A stretch of DNA of 5,485 nt, taken from positions 1 through 5,485 of the forward strand of contig CAMNIH010000116.1 of assembly GCA_946540365.1 (NCBI GenBank), written 5' to 3'. Shown here one piece after another: positions 1-3,806 of the stretch; the first letter of the stretch is position 1; each line of letters starts with the position of its first letter. Source of the stretch: an uncultured Bacteroidales bacterium (GTDB taxonomy: Bacteria > Bacteroidota > Bacteroidia > Bacteroidales > P3). Under the pieces are notes generated by a model, which saw only the letters and a list, made by a program, of their open reading frames with translations, was not told where the DNA came from and made no database searches. A program made the translations under genes and the position numbers.

Positions 1-434
1 GCAAGCCGCTGCCCGTCTACGGCAAGGGCGAGAACGTGCGCGACTGGCTCTACGTCGAGGATCACGCCCGCGCCATCGACCTGATCTTCCACAAAGGCAC
101 CATCGCCGAGACCTACAACATCGGCGGCTTCAACGAGTGGAAGAACATCGACATCATCAAGGTGCTCATCAACACGGTAGACCGCCTGCTGGGCCGTCCG
201 GAGGGTCAGGACATGGACCTCATCACCTACGTCACCGACCGCGCCGGCCACGACCTGCGCTACGCCATCGACAGCAGCAAGCTGCAGCGCGAGCTGGGTT
301 GGGAACCCAGCCTGCAGTTCGAGGAGGGTATCGAGAAGACCGTCCGCTGGTACTTAGACAACCAGGAGTGGATGGACAACATCACCCGCGGCGACTACAT
401 GAAGTACTACGAAGAGATGTACGCCAACCGGTAA
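1..434 (+). CDS. rmlB: dTDP-glucose 4,6-dehydratase, C-terminal part (5' end outside window)
   Basis: RmlB is a cytoplasmic NAD-dependent short-chain dehydrogenase/reductase family enzyme. It converts dTDP-glucose to dTDP-4-keto-6-deoxyglucose, the second step towards dTDP-rhamnose and related deoxysugars for surface polysaccharide. The reading frame is open from the window edge (first full codon at 3) to TAA at 432-434, giving 143 visible residues. They begin KPLPVYGKGENVRDWLYVED, the hallmark nucleotide-binding stretch of RmlB. The fragment continues with ETYNIGG, the conserved DRAGHDLRYAID block and ELGWEPSLQFEEGIEKTV, and ends in the usual YL(D/A)N-x-x-W tail. From memory it aligns without gaps of note to the end of E. 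coli RmlB. The N-terminal Rossmann GxxGxxG motif and the YxxxK catalytic pair must lie upstream of the window. The GTG at 36 is an internal Val codon, not the start. The stop overlaps the next gene's ATG (TAATG), implying one transcript and translational coupling. Confidence 0.95.
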   Translation, partial: KPLPVYGKGENVRDWLYVEDHARAIDLIFHKGTIAETYNIGGFNEWKNIDIIKVLINTVDRLLGRPEGQDMDLITYVTDRAGHDLRYAIDSSKLQRELGWEPSLQFEEGIEKTVRWYLDNQEWMDNITRGDYMKYYEEMYANR

Positions 435-1021
435 TGAGGAGCATCATCTTCGACTTCGGCAACGTGCTGGTGCAGTGGCATCCGGAGTTGGTCTATGGCC
501 AATACTTCGGCGACGAGGCGCGTGCATGTTGGTTCCTGCGGCATGTGACCGACCTCGACTGGCGGCAGCGCATCGACGCCGGCGAGAGCCAGGACGCCTG
601 CATCGCCGAGTTGCAGGAGCGCTTTCCCGACTACCACGAAGCCATCGCCCTCTACCGCGACCGCTGGCGCGAGATGCTGACCGACGAGGTGCCCGGCATG
701 AGGGACTTGCTGCGGCAGCTGAAAGGCGCCGGCATCCCGATCTACGGCCTGACCAACTGGAGCATGGAGACCTTCCCGATTGCACGTCAGCAGTTTCCCA
801 TCCTGCAGGAGATCGACCGCTACGTGGTGAGCGGGGCCGAGGGGCTGGTGAAGCCCGACGAGCGCCTCTTCCGCGTGCTCCTCGACCGCTACGGGCTGCG
901 GGCCGACGAATGCACCTTTGTGGACGACAACGAGGCCAACGTCAAGGCGGCCTGCCGGATGGGCATGCACGGAATCGTCTTCAGCGGAGCCGAGAACCTG
1001 AGAAAAGAACTAAACATCTGA
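434..1021 (+). CDS. HAD-superfamily phosphatase, YihX-like
   Basis: This is a 195-residue predicted cytoplasmic haloacid dehalogenase-type hydrolase. All four HAD motifs are visible. Motif I is DFGNV with nucleophile Asp7, motif II is LTNWS with Thr107, motif III is Lys140 in VKPDERLF, and motif IV is FVDDNEAN with Asp164/Asp165. The alpha-helical cap lies between about residues 15 and 90. The residue two after the nucleophile is Gly9 rather than the Asp common in phosphatases. The same DxGNV form occurs in E. coli YihX, an alpha-D-glucose-1-phosphate phosphatase, and in related IA-type HAD proteins. The start is fixed by the ATG overlapping the rmlB stop and by motif I beginning at once. The open frame extends upstream to 137, but only as an out-of-frame shadow of rmlB. 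A substrate cannot be read from the sequence. A sugar phosphate would fit the rmlB neighbour, but that is inference. Confidence 0.9.
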   Translation: MRSIIFDFGNVLVQWHPELVYGQYFGDEARACWFLRHVTDLDWRQRIDAGESQDACIAELQERFPDYHEAIALYRDRWREMLTDEVPGMRDLLRQLKGAGIPIYGLTNWSMETFPIARQQFPILQEIDRYVVSGAEGLVKPDERLFRVLLDRYGLRADECTFVDDNEANVKAACRMGMHGIVFSGAENLRKELNI

Positions 1022-1029
1022 TATACGTT

Positions 1030-1653
1030 ATGAAACATCTGAAACACATTCTATTGCTCCTGATGCTGCTGGGCGGCACAAGTGCCATTGCGCAACAGCG
1101 TTTCGATGCCAGCGCCTTCTTCGGAGCCACCTTCAACCAGATCGACGGCGACAACGCCGGCAGCTACGGCCATCTGGGCCTGCGCGGCGGCGTGGGGACC
1201 AGCTTCTTCTTCGGCTGGGACGAGCGCACCCCGTGGCGCATGGTTGTCGAGCTGGCTTTTGTACAGAAAGGATCCAACATTGAGAACGAGATACTGGACC
1301 GCACCATCGCACTGAACTACGTGGAGCTGCCCATCATGATGAGCTATACGCTGCTGAACGGCAGCCTGCGTCTGGCCGCCGGTGTGGCACCCGCCGTGCT
1401 GGTAGGCGCCCGGGTGAGCGACAACGGGGCCGAGAATGCGAGCCAGGAGGGGAACTTCAAGCGCTTCGACTGGTGTCCGCTGACCTTCTCGGCACGCTAC
1501 CTCTTCTCTTACAACATCGCCGCCGAGGTGCGGTTTCAGACCTCGATGCTGAGCGTCACCGAAGAGAATGCTTCGGGAACCTACCGCATCTTCCGGAGCA
1601 ACCAAGGCGCCTTCAACCGCGGCCTCACCGTGGGCCTTTCCTACTGCTTCTGA
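1030..1653 (+). CDS. Secreted small outer-membrane beta-barrel protein (PorT/OMP_b-brl type)
   Basis: The product is a 207-residue exported protein. Residues 1-21 form a clear Sec signal peptide: Lys2 and Lys5, a hydrophobic core ILLLLMLL, and an Ala-Ile-Ala site with likely cleavage before Gln22. There is no lipobox Cys. The mature part shows alternating polar/hydrophobic segments typical of short transmembrane beta-strands, for example GHLGLRGGVGTSFFFG (about 47-62) and RMVVELAFVQKG (about 70-81). The ALNYVELPIMMSY stretch (94-106) is the signature of the Bacteroidota outer-membrane beta-barrel family that includes PorT-like proteins. The chain ends in an aromatic residue (LTVGLSYCF), as outer-membrane barrels usually do for BAM recognition. 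It starts 8 bp after the HAD stop and ends 3 bp before the thioesterase. The open frame extends upstream to 475, but only the ATG at 1030 gives a signal peptide. The specific function is unknown. Confidence 0.88.
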   Translation: MKHLKHILLLLMLLGGTSAIAQQRFDASAFFGATFNQIDGDNAGSYGHLGLRGGVGTSFFFGWDERTPWRMVVELAFVQKGSNIENEILDRTIALNYVELPIMMSYTLLNGSLRLAAGVAPAVLVGARVSDNGAENASQEGNFKRFDWCPLTFSARYLFSYNIAAEVRFQTSMLSVTEENASGTYRIFRSNQGAFNRGLTVGLSYCF

Positions 1654-1656
1654 CCG

Positions 1657-2070
1657 ATGGAGCCGACGACCCTGCTCGAGGCGGCCCGCACGGTGTTTGC
1701 CGACGACCGCTATGTGGAGCTGACCGGCGTGTCCATTGATGCCGTGGGGCATCACGAAGCCCGATGCAGCCTTACACTTGACGTACGCCACCTCAACGCA
1801 CGCGGGGTGGCCATGGGCGGTGTGCTGTTCACCCTGGCCGACTTCGCCGCCGCCGTGGCGGCCAACAGCGACTGCCTGGACGGGCAGCTGCAGTGGGTGT
1901 CGCTCGACGGACACATACATTTTCTCAGTCCCGCCCGCGGGCCGCACCTCACGGCCCGTTGCAGCGCCCTGAAAAGCGGCCGCACCACCGCCCTCTACCA
2001 GACACAAATAGAAAGTCTCGACGATGGCAAACCGGTTGCCATCGTCGAGACCACTATGATCAAGGTCTGA
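1657..2070 (+). CDS. PaaI-family hotdog-fold acyl-CoA thioesterase
   Basis: This is a 137-residue single hotdog-domain protein, the usual length for the PaaI/YdiI thioesterase family, which hydrolyses acyl-CoA thioesters in the cytoplasm. The diagnostic stretch is residues 46-70, LNARGVAMGGVLFTLADFAA followed by AVAAN. It matches the PaaI pattern N-x(n)-HGG-x-hFsLAD with Asn47 and the catalytic Asp62. The family His of HGG is Met53 here. The second half (IHFLSPARG..LTARCSALKSGRTTALYQTQI) fits the later hotdog strands. It starts 3 bp after the outer-membrane protein stop, so it is in the same transcript. Its last 17 codons before the stop contain a perfect 16-bp inverted repeat (2015-2051), read here as the terminator of the opposing lpx run. 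Substrate and physiological role cannot be inferred, and the neighbours give no phenylacetate-pathway context. Confidence 0.88.
   Translation: MEPTTLLEAARTVFADDRYVELTGVSIDAVGHHEARCSLTLDVRHLNARGVAMGGVLFTLADFAAAVAANSDCLDGQLQWVSLDGHIHFLSPARGPHLTARCSALKSGRTTALYQTQIESLDDGKPVAIVETTMIKV
2006..2051 (-). terminator. Rho-independent terminator of the lpx run, embedded in the paaI 3' coding end
   Basis: A perfect 16-bp inverted repeat pairs 2015-2030 (gtctcgacgatggcaa) with 2036-2051 (ttgccatcgtcgagac) around a 5-nt loop (accgg). Read on the minus strand, the stem is followed directly by TTTCTATTT (2014-2006), the U-rich tract expected of an intrinsic terminator. It lies 22 nt past the lpxA stop. On the plus strand the bases after the stem (cactatgatc) are not U-rich, so it should work mainly for the minus-strand run. 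The stem lies wholly within the codons for the SLDDGKPVAIVET region of the thioesterase. Confidence 0.75.
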
Positions 2071-2073
2071 CCT

Positions 2074-2862
2074 TTACTCTTTGCTCCGCACCGACTTGTA
2101 GCCACTCAGCAGACCGGTGGTGGCATTGCCTACGAAGGCCAGGATCTGCTTGCCCTCGTCGGTGTGACCGAAGCGCTCCTTGACAAGTTCGAGGGCATCG
2201 GCCAGGGGCAGTCCCTTGACGAAGATATAGCGATAGATGTCGGAGATGACATTGATGCTTTCGCGCGAGAAGCCACGGCGCTGCAATCCGAGCGTGTTGA
2301 CACCGCAGTACTGGATCGGATAGCGGGCCGCCTTGACGAAGGGCGGAATATCCTTGTCGACCAGCGCACCGCCCTGGGTGATAACATGCGAGCCGATGTG
2401 GATAAACTGCAGGCAGGCCGTCTTGCCACCGAGGATGACCCAGTCGCCGAGGATGATATGGCCGGCCAGGGTGGCGTTGTTGGCCAGCACGCAATGGTCG
2501 CCCACCACACAGTCGTGGGCCACATGGACGTAGGCCATCAGCAGGTTGCCGTTGCCGATGACGGTCTTGCCACTGGCGGCGGTGCCACGGTTGATGGTGC
2601 AGCACTCGCGGATCACGTTGTCGTCGCCGATCTCGACGGTGGTGTACTCGCCGGCGAACTTCAGATCCTGCGGTATGGCGGCGATCACCGAACCGGGGAA
2701 GATCTTGCAGTTGCGACCGATACGGGCACCGGGGAAGATGGTCACATTGGGGCCAATCCATGTGCCGTCGCCGATCACGACATCCTCATAGATGGTAGTG
2801 AAATTGCTGATGGTTACATTTTCGCCGATCTTGGCATCGGGATGTAGGTCGTATAATACCAT
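2074..2862 (-). CDS. lpxA: UDP-N-acetylglucosamine O-acyltransferase
   Basis: LpxA transfers a 3-hydroxyacyl chain from acyl carrier protein to UDP-GlcNAc, the first step of lipid A synthesis in the cytoplasm. The product is 262 residues, the same length as E. coli LpxA. Residues 8-160 show the hexapeptide-repeat left-handed beta-helix (repeated [IV]-G-x-x cores such as VIGDGT, RIGRN, EIGDDN). The block LLMAYVHVAHDC (107-118) carries the catalytic His116 (E. coli His125) and His113 (His122). LANNATLAGH supplies His135 (His144), and QDLK supplies Lys68 (Lys76). The C-terminal helical part begins at GVNTLGLQRRGFSRESI (187-203). The E. coli His160 position is Leu151 (ACLQF instead of AVHQF). Gly164 aligns with the E. 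coli Gly173 acyl-chain ruler, but this alone does not fix chain length. The start codon overlaps the lpxC stop (TAATG), so translation is probably coupled. The stop is 3 bp from the convergent paaI stop. Confidence 0.96.
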   Translation of the reverse strand: MVLYDLHPDAKIGENVTISNFTTIYEDVVIGDGTWIGPNVTIFPGARIGRNCKIFPGSVIAAIPQDLKFAGEYTTVEIGDDNVIRECCTINRGTAASGKTVIGNGNLLMAYVHVAHDCVVGDHCVLANNATLAGHIILGDWVILGGKTACLQFIHIGSHVITQGGALVDKDIPPFVKAARYPIQYCGVNTLGLQRRGFSRESINVISDIYRYIFVKGLPLADALELVKERFGHTDEGKQILAFVGNATTGLLSGYKSVRSKE

Positions 2863-3791
2863 TATTTCTGTTCTTTATTTTTGTTCATATAATTTATCAG
2901 GTAGCGGGCGAAGGCGTTGTTGGCGCGATGGCCCGGCTTGTATATGTCGAAATGAGCGTTGATCATGTAGCCCACCAACCGGACGTCGCCCACGAAGTCG
3001 AGCAGCTTGTGACGGGCGGGTTCGTTGGGGAAGTAGGGGTCGGTGGTGTTGAGAACGCCATCGTGTACCTTGAAGTGCGAGACATCCTTGTGGAACGTCT
3101 TGGCCAGGCGCTTCAGCTGGCGCGACGTGAGTTCCTTGTTGACAAACACCAGGGCATTGTCCAGGCTGCCGCCCTTGATGAGGTTGAGGTGCAGCAGGGG
3201 CTCGATCTCATGCAGGAAGACGAAAGTGCGGCAGGGGGCTATGCTGGCGGCGTATTCCGAGAGATTGGTCATCTCGGCCACCTGATGCCCGATGACGCTG
3301 TTGGCGAAGTCGATCTCGCAACGCACCGAGAAGTGGTCGTCGGGCTGCACGTCGAACACCGAGCCCGTGGGTGCGAATTCGAAGTGGAGCGGTTCCTGGA
3401 TGTCCAACACCTTCCGCTCGGCCTGCTGCTGGCGCACCCCGACGCGCACCAGCTGCAGCATCCAGGGACGCGACGAGCCGTCGAGGATAGGCACCTCTCC
3501 CCCATCGAGCTCAATCAGCGCGTTGTCGACCTTCATGCCATGGAGGGCCGACATCAGGTGCTCGATGGTGGCGATGGTGTGGCGTCCGCTGCCGAGGGTG
3601 GTGCCGCGCGAGGTCTCGCCCACCTTGTCGGCGAGTGCGTGCTGGGTGATGATATTGACGCGGTCGGTGCGGCGGAAAGCGATGCCGAAGTTCTCGGGGG
3701 CTGGTTTTACAGTGACGGTGACGGTGCGGCCCGTGTGCAGGCCGGGGCCCGTCAGGCGGAATTCTTTATTGATCGTGTTTTGATGTTCCAT
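2862..3791 (-). CDS. lpxC: UDP-3-O-acyl-N-acetylglucosamine deacetylase, not fused to FabZ
   Basis: LpxC is the zinc-dependent deacetylase that commits the cell to lipid A synthesis, acting in the cytoplasm on the LpxA product. The protein is 309 residues, close to the about 305 of E. coli. It has GPGLHTGR near the N-terminus. Zinc ligands are His78 (in TIEHLMSAL, with the general base Glu77), His261 and Asp265 (HKLLD). The catalytic His288 is in KPGHRANN. LDGSSRPW and CRTFVF are also family blocks. In Bacteroides and many relatives the protein continues into a FabZ dehydratase domain. Here it stops 21 residues after His288, with a short basic tail NYMNKNKEQK encoded by an AT-rich patch (about 2862-2895). 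The start at 3791 gives the expected N-terminus and lies 15 bp after the upstream gene's stop. The TAA overlaps the lpxA ATG. Confidence 0.95.
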   Translation of the reverse strand: MEHQNTINKEFRLTGPGLHTGRTVTVTVKPAPENFGIAFRRTDRVNIITQHALADKVGETSRGTTLGSGRHTIATIEHLMSALHGMKVDNALIELDGGEVPILDGSSRPWMLQLVRVGVRQQQAERKVLDIQEPLHFEFAPTGSVFDVQPDDHFSVRCEIDFANSVIGHQVAEMTNLSEYAASIAPCRTFVFLHEIEPLLHLNLIKGGSLDNALVFVNKELTSRQLKRLAKTFHKDVSHFKVHDGVLNTTDPYFPNEPARHKLLDFVGDVRLVGYMINAHFDIYKPGHRANNAFARYLINYMNKNKEQK

Positions 3792-3806
3792 CTATCAATG
3801 CGAATA

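Noticed and set aside
293..311. A perfect 8-bp inverted repeat with a 3-nt loop inside rmlB
   Set aside because: It falls in codons for the conserved ELGWEPS block, has no U-rich tract on either side, and is short enough to be chance.
1051..2007. A 318-codon minus-strand open frame opposite the outer-membrane protein and thioesterase genes
   Set aside because: It overlaps two well-supported genes on the other strand and shows only low-complexity His/Gly/Ala/Val-rich sequence.
2164..2847. A 227-codon plus-strand open frame opposite lpxA
   Set aside because: Its repetitive Val-Ala-Asp-Asp pattern is the complement of the LpxA hexapeptide repeats, so it is a shadow and not a gene.
3792..3806. 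A separate promoter for lpxC in the 15-bp gap
   Set aside because: The gap is too short for a full promoter and I see no Bacteroidota -33/-7 (TTTG / TAnnTTTG) pair placed suitably upstream.
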